Positions 1-5,580 of a stretch of 5,580 bases of DNA are shown here, in pieces. The stretch is from Sediminibacterium ginsengisoli (GTDB taxonomy: Bacteria; Bacteroidota; Bacteroidia; Chitinophagales; Chitinophagaceae), in contig CAMAQW010000124.1 of the NCBI GenBank assembly GCA_945860335.1, forward strand, positions 1 through 5,580. The letters are read 5' to 3'. How positions within the stretch are numbered: the first letter of the stretch is position 1; each line of letters starts with the position of its first letter. The notes under the pieces were generated by a model. That model was not told the DNA's origin. It ran no database searches and worked only from the letters and a program-made list of their open reading frames with translations. A program made the position numbers and the translations under genes.

Positions 1-82
1 TATATTAGCGGCAACACTGGTGCCACTTGGCATTGCTGTTTTATTTATCTTCAGTGGGAAAATTGAAAAAATTAAAATCTGA
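1..82 (+). CDS. C-terminal end of a membrane protein, probable transporter (partial)
   Basis: The frame beginning at base 2 is open from the window edge and ends in TGA at 80-82, giving 26 visible residues. They start ILAATLVPLGIAVLFIF and finish with a short Lys-rich tail (SGKIEKIKI). A hydrophobic helix followed by a basic cytoplasmic tail is what the last transmembrane segment of an MFS or sodium:solute symporter looks like, and such transporters are common beside sugar-modifying genes in Bacteroidota. The stop codon overlaps the next gene's ATG (TGATG), so the two are almost certainly co-transcribed and may be translationally coupled. The family cannot be decided from this fragment; another polytopic membrane protein is equally possible. 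The frame and stop are solid, the transporter reading is inference. Confidence 0.6.
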   Translation, partial: ILAATLVPLGIAVLFIFSGKIEKIKI

Positions 83-1005
83 TGACATTAAAATATTTTT
101 TAACCATCATTTTTATGACAGCTAGTACCGTTCTTTTAGCGCAAAAAGAGTTTTCTATTTATGAGGGTCCAGTGCCCAATGCACTTCCATGTAATAAAGA
201 AGAAGCAGTTAGTAAAAATGCTACTGGAAAAATTGTTATTGCAAATGTTACGAGTCCAACCGTTACGGTATTTAATCCAGTAAAGCAGGATGCCAATAAA
301 ACTGCAATTATTGTATGTCCGGGTGGGGGTTATGCGAGACTTGCCTCTGGACATGAAGGAAATGAAGTGGCGGAAGCGTTTAATAAAATAGGTGTTACGG
401 TATTTGTATTAAAATATCGATTGCCTTTTGATAGTTGTATGACGAATAAAGAAATTGTACCACTACAAGATTTACAGCAAACGATAAAGCTTGTTAGAGA
501 CCGTGCAGCAGGTTTTGACATCAACCCTGCTATGCTTGGTGTGATCGGATTTTCGGCAGGCGGTCATTTGGTGAGTACTGGAATTACAAAGTTTTCTGAA
601 TCATACATCGAAAACACCAGCAATACTAGTTTAAGACCCGACTTTGCTATTTTAGGTTACCCTGTTATAAGTATGGATTCGGCTATATGCCACAAGGGTT
701 CTAGAGATAATTTACTCGGGAAAAAAGCGGCTGCTGCTAAGCTTAATTTGTTTTCATCTGACATGCAGGTAACGGCTCAAACGCCTCCCACTTTTTTAGT
801 ACATGCTTCTGACGATAAATCGGTTTCTGTCGAAAATAGTATTCGGTTTTATCAAGCACTTATAAAAAACAAGGTAAATGCAGAATTGCATATTTACCAA
901 AATGGAGGTCACGGTTTTGGACTTCATAATGCAACAACCTCAGATGCTTGGTTTGAAAGAGCAACTACTTGGATGCGTGTCAATAAATTTATAGCAGGCA
1001 ACTAA
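82..1005 (+). CDS. Secreted alpha/beta-hydrolase, probable carbohydrate (acetyl/feruloyl) esterase
   Basis: A 307-residue serine hydrolase. Residues 1-20 form a Sec signal peptide (MTLKYFLTII, then a hydrophobic stretch ending LLA|Q), so the enzyme is periplasmic or further exported. The oxyanion-hole segment PGGGY lies at 80-84, KYRLP at 111-115, the nucleophile elbow GFSAGG at 156-161 with Ser158, the acid in HASDDKSV with Asp245 (Asp244 is the alternative), and the catalytic His in GGHGFG at His277. This order and length match the acetyl-xylan/feruloyl-esterase-like group (BD-FAE or Abhydrolase_3 type), whose members remove acyl groups from plant polysaccharides; similar proteins are often loosely labelled xylanase or lipase. 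The ATG at 82 is chosen because it gives a full signal peptide and overlaps the upstream stop. The fold and triad are clear from sequence, the substrate is not; a peptidase-like or lipase activity cannot be excluded. Confidence 0.88.
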   Translation: MTLKYFLTIIFMTASTVLLAQKEFSIYEGPVPNALPCNKEEAVSKNATGKIVIANVTSPTVTVFNPVKQDANKTAIIVCPGGGYARLASGHEGNEVAEAFNKIGVTVFVLKYRLPFDSCMTNKEIVPLQDLQQTIKLVRDRAAGFDINPAMLGVIGFSAGGHLVSTGITKFSESYIENTSNTSLRPDFAILGYPVISMDSAICHKGSRDNLLGKKAAAAKLNLFSSDMQVTAQTPPTFLVHASDDKSVSVENSIRFYQALIKNKVNAELHIYQNGGHGFGLHNATTSDAWFERATTWMRVNKFIAGN

Positions 1006-1006
1006 T

Positions 1007-1465
1007 TTATTTTTCTTCTTTTTCCATTCTTGCTAAAATTTGAAGTATCAATTTGTCTTGATTTTCTAAATGTGTTAGAATGGTTTCTATTTCTAATTCT
1101 GCTTTTTTGTTAATTAGGTAATCTTCTTCTGCTCTAATTTCTGAATGCCTCGATTGTAAATTTTGTCCTACCATGATTAGTGGCATCAAAAATATTTGAA
1201 GCATATTGGAGATGATGAGCCATAGCACAAATGCAGGATAAGGGTCAAATCTCAAATGTAAGGGTGCCATCGTATTCCATACAATCCAAGAAGCAGACCA
1301 AGTAAATACAATCATAAAAAAACCCATAGAACCCACTTTGGTTGTGATCCAAAGTGCTAATTTATCCATCCTTGAAAGCCTTTCTTTATGCCTGATATTG
1401 GCATTTCTAGAAGGTATATGGGTATCCTTGATATGCTGAAGGCTAACAGGGTTTGCGTTTTTCAT
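1007..1465 (-). CDS. DUF1003 family small membrane protein
   Basis: A 152-residue protein with the DUF1003 pattern: a soluble, basic N-terminal 35 residues, a hydrophobic segment at about 45-63 (MGFFMIVFTWSASWIVW), the short loop motif FDPYP at 73-77, a second hydrophobic segment at about 78-99, then QNLQSRHSEIRAEEDY at 101-116 and a charged, heptad-like helix to the C-terminus (about 118-150) that may form a coiled coil. The family is widespread in bacteria with no firmly established function. The ATG at 1465 gives the usual length; Met33 would remove only the variable N-terminus. It faces the esterase with one base between the stops and is divergent from the dehydrogenase gene, so it is its own transcription unit. 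Nothing links it to carbohydrate metabolism; it looks like an independent gene inside the cluster. Confidence 0.88.
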   Translation of the reverse strand: MKNANPVSLQHIKDTHIPSRNANIRHKERLSRMDKLALWITTKVGSMGFFMIVFTWSASWIVWNTMAPLHLRFDPYPAFVLWLIISNMLQIFLMPLIMVGQNLQSRHSEIRAEEDYLINKKAELEIETILTHLENQDKLILQILARMEKEEK

Positions 1466-1557
1466 AATACCGGCGTATTTATGGGTAAAATTAGCTAATA
1501 ACTGAGTTCATAGTATTCGCTGACTTGTATATCTTTAAGTACATTAAGATACTTGCC
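1466..1557. promoter_or_regulatory. Divergent intergenic region with candidate Bacteroidota -7 boxes
   Basis: This 92-bp gap separates the divergent DUF1003 and dehydrogenase genes, so it should carry a promoter for each; the upstream esterase operon cannot read into the dehydrogenase gene as a normal operon without passing through the antisense DUF1003 gene. Bacteroidota promoters use a -7 box close to TAnnTTTG. On the plus strand TATCTTTA at 1530-1537 matches except for the last base and lies 20 bp before the ATG at 1558. On the minus strand TAATTTTA (1493 down to 1486) matches equally well and lies 20 bp before its ATG. I see no convincing -33 TTG at the right distance for either, so the boxes are weak candidates. 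No obvious operator palindrome is visible. Confidence 0.35.
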
Positions 1558-2820
1558 ATGTCACAATCCAATTCAAGACGTAAATTTTTACGCAGTACCG
1601 CTGTGGTAGCTGCTGGTATAACCATTATTCCAAGACAAGTTTTAGGAAGAGGTTTTATTGCCCCTAGTGATCAATTAACCAAAGGTATTATTGGTCTTGG
1701 CGGTATGGGTAGAGGCCATATAGGCCTTGGAGGCACTAGGGTGGTAGCACTATGTGATGTTGATCAAACACATTTAGCGGCAGCGGCTAAAATGGTAGGC
1801 GCTGGTGTAAAAACTTTTGCAGACTATCATGAACTCATTGCAATGCCCGAAGTTGATATTGTGCATATTGCTACGCCACCACATTGGCATGGAATCATGT
1901 CTATTGAAGCTGCAAAGGCAGGTAAAGATATTTGGTGTGAAAAACCAATGACCCGCACCATCGGTGAAGGTAAACGAGTGGTAGAAGCAGTAAAACAGCA
2001 TGGACGAATGTTTAGACTAAATACTTGGTTTAGATTTCAAGATGAATTTTATGGGATGAAAACAACGGTAAGGCCTATTAAAAAATTAGTAGAGTCGGGC
2101 ATGCTTGGTTGGCCACTTACTGTAACAGTTAGTAAACACACCGGGTTTGATTGGAAATTTTATTGGATTGGAAAAACAGGACTTGAAGCGCAGCCAGTGC
2201 CTGCAACACTTGATTACGACAGATGGTTAGGACCTGCGCCATACAAACCATACAACGCGCACAGGGTTCACGGAACGTTTAGAGGTTATTGGGATTATGA
2301 TGGTGGTGGACTTGGCGATATGGGGCAACATTATTTAGATCCTATTCAATATTTTTTAGGCAAAGACCATACGAGTCCAGTAAAAGTAGAAGTAGACGCC
2401 GATCAACAACATCCGGATGCTTGCGGTACGTTTCGAAAAATAGTGTATACCTATGCCGATGGTTGTAAAATTATTTTAGATGGTGAAGCCAAAGACGAAT
2501 CGGTGGCTTACATTGAAGGACCGGAAGGCAAATTATTTGCTGGCTTTAAATCTACCATTCCTAATCTAAAAGAAAAGCTAGCGCTACTACCAGACCCTGC
2601 ACCACAGGTTACAGATTTTTTAGAATCGGTAAAATACAGAACACCGTTTGCGCTGAATGAATCCAATGGACATAGGTCTTGCACGATTATTAACTTGGGT
2701 AAAATTGCATTACAGTTAGGACGAACCTTAAATTTTGATCCAGAAGCACAAGTATTTATTAATGATGATGAGGCGAATAAAATGATCAACCCGCCAATGC
2801 GTGCACCCTATGGTATCTAG
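1558..2820 (+). CDS. Tat-exported Gfo/Idh/MocA family oxidoreductase (putative glycoside 3-dehydrogenase)
   Basis: A 420-residue NAD(P)-dependent oxidoreductase. Residues 1-30 are a twin-arginine signal (SRRKFLR at 6-12, then a hydrophobic stretch), implying export folded with its cofactor bound. The Rossmann domain follows, with GLGGMGRGH at 46-54 as dinucleotide loop, CDVD at 66-69, ATPPHWH at 105-111 and the family signature CEKP at 127-130, whose Lys129 is the expected catalytic lysine. The C-terminal substrate domain carries GDMGQHYLD at 253-261 (His258 the likely active-site histidine) and ends in PPMRAPYGI, usual for the Bacteroidota/Planctomycete Tat-type subgroup. The ATG at 1558 is preferred over the in-frame TTG at 1525, because the extra residues would bury the Tat motif and 1558 leaves room for a promoter. 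Family members oxidise sugars or glycosides, several at C3; the DUF1080 gene 25 bp downstream supports that role here. The exact substrate, and NAD versus NADP, cannot be read from sequence. Confidence 0.92.
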   Translation: MSQSNSRRKFLRSTAVVAAGITIIPRQVLGRGFIAPSDQLTKGIIGLGGMGRGHIGLGGTRVVALCDVDQTHLAAAAKMVGAGVKTFADYHELIAMPEVDIVHIATPPHWHGIMSIEAAKAGKDIWCEKPMTRTIGEGKRVVEAVKQHGRMFRLNTWFRFQDEFYGMKTTVRPIKKLVESGMLGWPLTVTVSKHTGFDWKFYWIGKTGLEAQPVPATLDYDRWLGPAPYKPYNAHRVHGTFRGYWDYDGGGLGDMGQHYLDPIQYFLGKDHTSPVKVEVDADQQHPDACGTFRKIVYTYADGCKIILDGEAKDESVAYIEGPEGKLFAGFKSTIPNLKEKLALLPDPAPQVTDFLESVKYRTPFALNESNGHRSCTIINLGKIALQLGRTLNFDPEAQVFINDDEANKMINPPMRAPYGI

Positions 2821-2845
2821 TATAGTAAACGTCAAATGTAAGAAC

Positions 2846-4969
2846 ATGAAAAAAATAATTATAGCTTTTATTGTATCAGCCATTTTTTTAGTGAATGCTG
2901 ATGATTCATTTGCTCAAGGAGATGCAGCTTCTGTAGCGGCCACTGTTTCAAAAATGCAAGCATGGAACAGCACAGCTTGGGAAAACTTTTTTAATACGTT
3001 TAACAATACGGATGCTGGCACCAATGCGCCACATGTAAAAGCGATGTATGAGTTGGATGCTTATTTGCATGCAGCATCACTTGATAAATCATTAAAAAAT
3101 AAAGCCGTTGCAACTCTTGTTAAAGGGCTATCACAACTAAAAAATGTATCTGAAAAAAATATTTTAGTACGTTCTTATCTACTAGAACGTCTCGGTTATT
3201 TAGGGTCAGACAAAGCTGTACATACACTTTCTAATTATATTGAAGTGACAGGTTGTACAGATGTAGCAACCATGTCACTTGCTACCATCGGTTCAAAAAA
3301 ATCATTGGCGGCACTTGAAGCGGCACTTGTAAAAGCTACATCAAGTACAAAGCCTGCTATTGAAGCGGCAATCAAACATGCCAAAAGTGTTTTACCTTCT
3401 TTGCAGGCAGTTGCGTTAACGCCAGCCAAAGCAGTTCATCCCGCGCAGCGATTACTTGATTTGCAAGATCAAATGGAAATGGCAAAAAGCCCAACGGCTC
3501 AAAAAAATATTATTATTGAAGCTGGGAAAGTAAATAAACTAGGAGCGCTCATGTTTGCTGCTAAATTTTTAGAAACTGCGGCGCTGCAATCTGATGCAGC
3601 AATTGTTGTAGCTAAATTGGCACTTGCCAATCCAGATTTTAAAGGTCCCATGGTAAGACCTGTTTTACAAAGAGCACTCGCTTTATTGAAAGGAGAAGAT
3701 AGTGCCATTTTGGCTAGTAAGTTAGCTTATCATATTAAGGCCATGCCTTACGATTATGGTTTCGAAAATTTATTTAATGGAACCGATTTATCGGGCTGGA
3801 AAGGACTTGTGGCAAATCCTATAGCCCGCTCAAAAATGAGCGCTCAGCAATTACAAGATGCGCAGGCAAAAGCAGACGCATCCATAAAATCCGATTGGGT
3901 TGTAAAAGATGGACTACTTGTTTTTACCGGACATGGCGATAATTTATGTACACAAAAACAATATGGGGATTTTGAACTTTTTGTGGATTGGAAAATCACC
4001 GAAAAAGGTGATGCGGGTATCTATTTACGTGGAACACCACAAGTGCAAATATGGGATACCAGTAGACGTGAAGTGGGCGCACAGGTTGGTTCTGGTGGAC
4101 TATACAACAATCAAAAAAATCAGCGTAATCCACTAGTTGTTGCAGACAATAAAATTGGCAGTTGGAATACGTTTCATATTATTATGCGTGGTGCAGTGGT
4201 TACTGTTTATTTAAACGGGATACTCGTAACGGATAAAGTAGTGTTAGAAAATTATTGGGACCGGACTCTTCCTATTTTTATAAAAGAGCAAATTGAGTTA
4301 CAAGCGCATGGCACTTATGTTGCCTACCGTAATATTTATATTAGAGAGCTTCCTAGCAACTCGCCAACTGTCCTTTCAGACTTTGAAAAGCAACAAGGCT
4401 TTAAAATGTTATTTGATGGCACTAACCTCGACAATTGGGTAGGCAATAAAGCAGGATACCTTTTACAAGACGGCGCTATTATGGTGAATCCGAAAAGTGC
4501 AGGTGGAGGCAATTTATATACCAAAGAGCAGTATTCCGATTTTGAATACCGTTTTGAATTTCAGTTAACCCCTGGAGCCAATAATGGATTGGGGATCAGA
4601 ACTCCACTGGAGGGTGATGCTGCCTACGTGGGCATGGAACTTCAAATTTTAGATAATGACGCCGAAATTTATAAGAATTTAAAGCCTTATCAGTACCACG
4701 GCTCTATTTATGGGGTTGTGCCGGCTAGAAGGGGCTATTTAAGGCCAATTGGGGAGTGGAATGAAGAAGTTGTTGTTGTAAAAGGCACACGCGTTAAAGT
4801 CATTTTAAATGGCGAAACCATTACGGATGCGGATATCAAGGAGGCTTCTATAAGCGGTACGATGGACCATAACGAGCACCCCGGATTAAAACGAACCACA
4901 GGTCATATAGGCTTTTTAGGCCATGGCGACGTGGTTCGATTTAGGAATATTCGGGTGCTTCCTCTATAA
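2846..4969 (+). CDS. Secreted HEAT-like protein with two DUF1080 (3-keto-disaccharide hydrolase) domains
   Basis: A 707-residue protein. Residues 1-23 are a Sec signal peptide (MKKIIIAFIV to SFA|Q). About 55-300 is Ala/Leu-rich and helical with HEAT-like repeats, for example RLGYLGSDKAVHTL at 115-128 and GALMFAAKFLETAAL at 233-247. The first DUF1080 domain spans about 306-502: it starts FENLFNGTDLSGWKG, has DNLCTQKQYGDFEL at 365-378, GIYLRG at 391-396, VQIWD at 400-404 and ends IELQAHGT then YRNIYIREL. The second spans about 519-707: it starts FKMLFDGTNLDNW and has YSDFEYRFEF at 563-572, MELQILDN at 597-604, GSIYGVVPA at 619-627, IGEWNE at 635-640 and FRNIRV at 699-704. DUF1080 is a concanavalin-like beta-sandwich, and characterised members cleave 3-keto-glycosides. 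The ATG at 2846 is chosen over GTG 2801, which overlaps the upstream gene and would hide the signal peptide. It is very likely co-transcribed with the dehydrogenase that would make its substrate. Confidence 0.9.
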   Translation: MKKIIIAFIVSAIFLVNADDSFAQGDAASVAATVSKMQAWNSTAWENFFNTFNNTDAGTNAPHVKAMYELDAYLHAASLDKSLKNKAVATLVKGLSQLKNVSEKNILVRSYLLERLGYLGSDKAVHTLSNYIEVTGCTDVATMSLATIGSKKSLAALEAALVKATSSTKPAIEAAIKHAKSVLPSLQAVALTPAKAVHPAQRLLDLQDQMEMAKSPTAQKNIIIEAGKVNKLGALMFAAKFLETAALQSDAAIVVAKLALANPDFKGPMVRPVLQRALALLKGEDSAILASKLAYHIKAMPYDYGFENLFNGTDLSGWKGLVANPIARSKMSAQQLQDAQAKADASIKSDWVVKDGLLVFTGHGDNLCTQKQYGDFELFVDWKITEKGDAGIYLRGTPQVQIWDTSRREVGAQVGSGGLYNNQKNQRNPLVVADNKIGSWNTFHIIMRGAVVTVYLNGILVTDKVVLENYWDRTLPIFIKEQIELQAHGTYVAYRNIYIRELPSNSPTVLSDFEKQQGFKMLFDGTNLDNWVGNKAGYLLQDGAIMVNPKSAGGGNLYTKEQYSDFEYRFEFQLTPGANNGLGIRTPLEGDAAYVGMELQILDNDAEIYKNLKPYQYHGSIYGVVPARRGYLRPIGEWNEEVVVVKGTRVKVILNGETITDADIKEASISGTMDHNEHPGLKRTTGHIGFLGHGDVVRFRNIRVLPL

Positions 4970-4995
4970 TTTGCCCAAAACCTGTTTTTACCGGG

Positions 4996-5087
4996 AACGA
5001 TTGCGTAGAAAAATAATGGTTTTTGGCGTAAAGATTGTGGAGATGGGTGTAGCATTGAGCTACGATTTTTAATAATTTAACGATTGC
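4996..5087. repeat. 9-bp direct repeat AACGATTGC in the SusC upstream region
   Basis: AACGATTGC occurs exactly at 4996-5004 and again at 5079-5087, 83 bp apart start to start, both in the 132-bp gap before the receptor gene. A pair of regulator half-sites is one reading, but a match of this length has a chance probability of a few percent in a gap this size, and the flanking bases differ. The repeat is directly visible; any regulatory role is speculation. Confidence 0.25.
5049..5070 (+). terminator. Possible weak intrinsic terminator after the DUF1080 gene
   Basis: GTAGC at 5049-5053 and GCTAC at 5059-5063 form a 5-bp stem with a 5-nt loop (ATTGA), followed by GATTTTT at 5064-5070 and more A/T-rich sequence. 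The stem is short and has few G:C pairs, so termination would be partial at best. It lies 79 bp after the DUF1080 stop and 31 bp before the receptor start, where it could separate the dehydrogenase-hydrolase transcript from the receptor gene or attenuate read-through. Confidence 0.35.
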
Positions 5088-5101
5088 TAAATCAATTACG
5101 T

Positions 5102-5580
5102 ATGCGTATGAAAAGTGTATGCCTATACCTGTTACTATTGGTAGGGTTACTAAATGTACATCCCAATCTTTCTATTGCTCAAACGGGTAAGCTTGAAGTA
5201 AAGGGTAAGGTTACCTCAAACGACCTTCCTTTGGAGGGTGTAAGTGTTACTGTTAAGGGTGGAAAAGTAGCGGGAACTGTTACTGACAAAAATGGTCAAT
5301 TTAAAATTCTATTGCAAGATGGAAAGAGTAGTTTAACCTTTTCTTATGTAGGTTATTCGGAACAAACGATCGCAGTTAATAACAAAACAACTATTAATGT
5401 TTCACTTAATTCTACTGCTTCAGAAACAGAGGAAGTGGTGGTGATTGGATACCAAACCGTAAAGCGCAAAAACGTATTAGCTTCTATCGCTAGTGTTAGT
5501 GCAAAAGATCTAAAAGATATTCCAGTTAACTCTGCTGCCGAAGCCTTAAATGGTCGTTTAGCAGGTGTTACGGCTTCAAC
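5102..5580 (+). CDS. SusC-like TonB-dependent outer-membrane receptor, N-terminal part (partial)
   Basis: The frame from ATG 5102 stays open to the window edge, giving 159 codons of a protein normally about 1000 residues long. Residues 1-26 are a Sec signal peptide (VCLYLLLLVGLL, cleavage at SIA|Q27). Residues 31-101 form a carboxypeptidase-regulatory-like domain with LEVKGKV, GVSVTVKGGKVAGTVTD, NGQFKI and LTFSYVGYSEQTI, typical of SusC. The TonB-box region is EEVVVIGYQ at 110-118, then TVKRKNV and the start of the plug domain (LKDIPVNSAAEALNGRLAGV, 137-156). Such receptors import glycans or other large ligands across the outer membrane with a SusD lipoprotein, usually encoded just downstream, here outside the window. 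ATG 5108 is an alternative in-frame start created by a tandem CGTATG hexamer. The family is certain; the ligand is unknown, and the link to the upstream enzymes rests on adjacency. Confidence 0.93.
   Translation, partial: MRMKSVCLYLLLLVGLLNVHPNLSIAQTGKLEVKGKVTSNDLPLEGVSVTVKGGKVAGTVTDKNGQFKILLQDGKSSLTFSYVGYSEQTIAVNNKTTINVSLNSTASETEEVVVIGYQTVKRKNVLASIASVSAKDLKDIPVNSAAEALNGRLAGVTAS

Noticed and set aside
1525..1557. In-frame TTG extension of the dehydrogenase by 11 residues.
   Set aside because: It would place extra residues before the Tat motif and remove space for a promoter; ATG 1558 gives a standard Tat signal.
2801..2845. In-frame GTG start for the DUF1080 protein overlapping the dehydrogenase gene.
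   Set aside because: It puts 15 polar residues before a textbook signal peptide; ATG 2846 is far better.
3499..3708. Minus-strand open frames inside the esterase, dehydrogenase and DUF1080 genes, such as this one.
   Set aside because: Their compositions mirror the coding strand (for example Ala/Ser-rich opposite Ala-rich helices) and none resembles a known family.
3909..4136. A 75-codon plus-strand open frame inside the DUF1080 gene.
   Set aside because: It is out of frame with a strongly supported gene, has no family features and no start context; it is a shadow frame.
3761..4966. The two DUF1080 copies as a recent DNA-level tandem duplication.
   Set aside because: The copies share only short protein motifs and no long nucleotide identity, so they are an old or independent domain pairing, not a recent repeat.
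5016..5072. An 18-codon open frame (MVFGVKIVEMGVALSYDF) in the gap before the SusC gene.
   Set aside because: It is very short, has no recognisable motif or start context, and overlaps the possible terminator hairpin; chance is the simpler reading.

Overview
The window looks like an AT-rich Bacteroidota genome, probably of the Chitinophagaceae or a related order. The evidence is a SusC-type TonB-dependent receptor with an N-terminal carboxypeptidase-regulatory-like domain, signal peptides with Gln right after the cleavage site (A|Q), a Tat-exported Gfo/Idh/MocA oxidoreductase next to a DUF1080 protein, and start codons without clear Shine-Dalgarno sequences. The lineage is an inference from gene content; no rRNA or tRNA is present.

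Layout: (1) positions 1-82 hold the last codons of a membrane protein, probably a transporter, whose TGA overlaps the ATG of the next gene. (2) 82-1005 encodes a secreted alpha/beta-hydrolase of the carbohydrate-esterase-like kind. (3) 1007-1465, on the minus strand, encodes a small two-helix DUF1003 membrane protein that converges on the esterase with one base between the stop codons. (4) After a 92-bp divergent intergenic region, 1558-2820 encodes a Tat-signal Gfo/Idh/MocA dehydrogenase. (5) 2846-4969, 25 bp downstream, encodes a secreted 707-residue protein with a HEAT-like alpha-helical N-terminal half and two tandem, divergent DUF1080 (3-keto-disaccharide hydrolase, PF06439) domains. (6) A 132-bp gap with a possible weak terminator precedes the first 159 codons of a SusC-like receptor (5102 to the window end).

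How the genes may work together: Gfo/Idh/MocA enzymes are known to oxidise glycosides at C3, and DUF1080 enzymes are known to cleave the resulting 3-keto-glycosides. A Tat-exported oxidoreductase directly followed by a Sec-exported double-DUF1080 protein is therefore best read as a periplasmic oxidise-then-cleave pathway for a glycoside or plant-derived sugar conjugate. The flanking esterase, transporter and SusC receptor could supply deacylation, inner-membrane uptake and outer-membrane uptake, but their link is by proximity only. The DUF1003 gene looks unrelated to sugar use. Each family is known; the most notable item is the HEAT plus double-DUF1080 architecture paired with a periplasmic dehydrogenase. 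I found no mobile element, CRISPR array or RNA gene, and no gene-free stretch longer than 300 bases.
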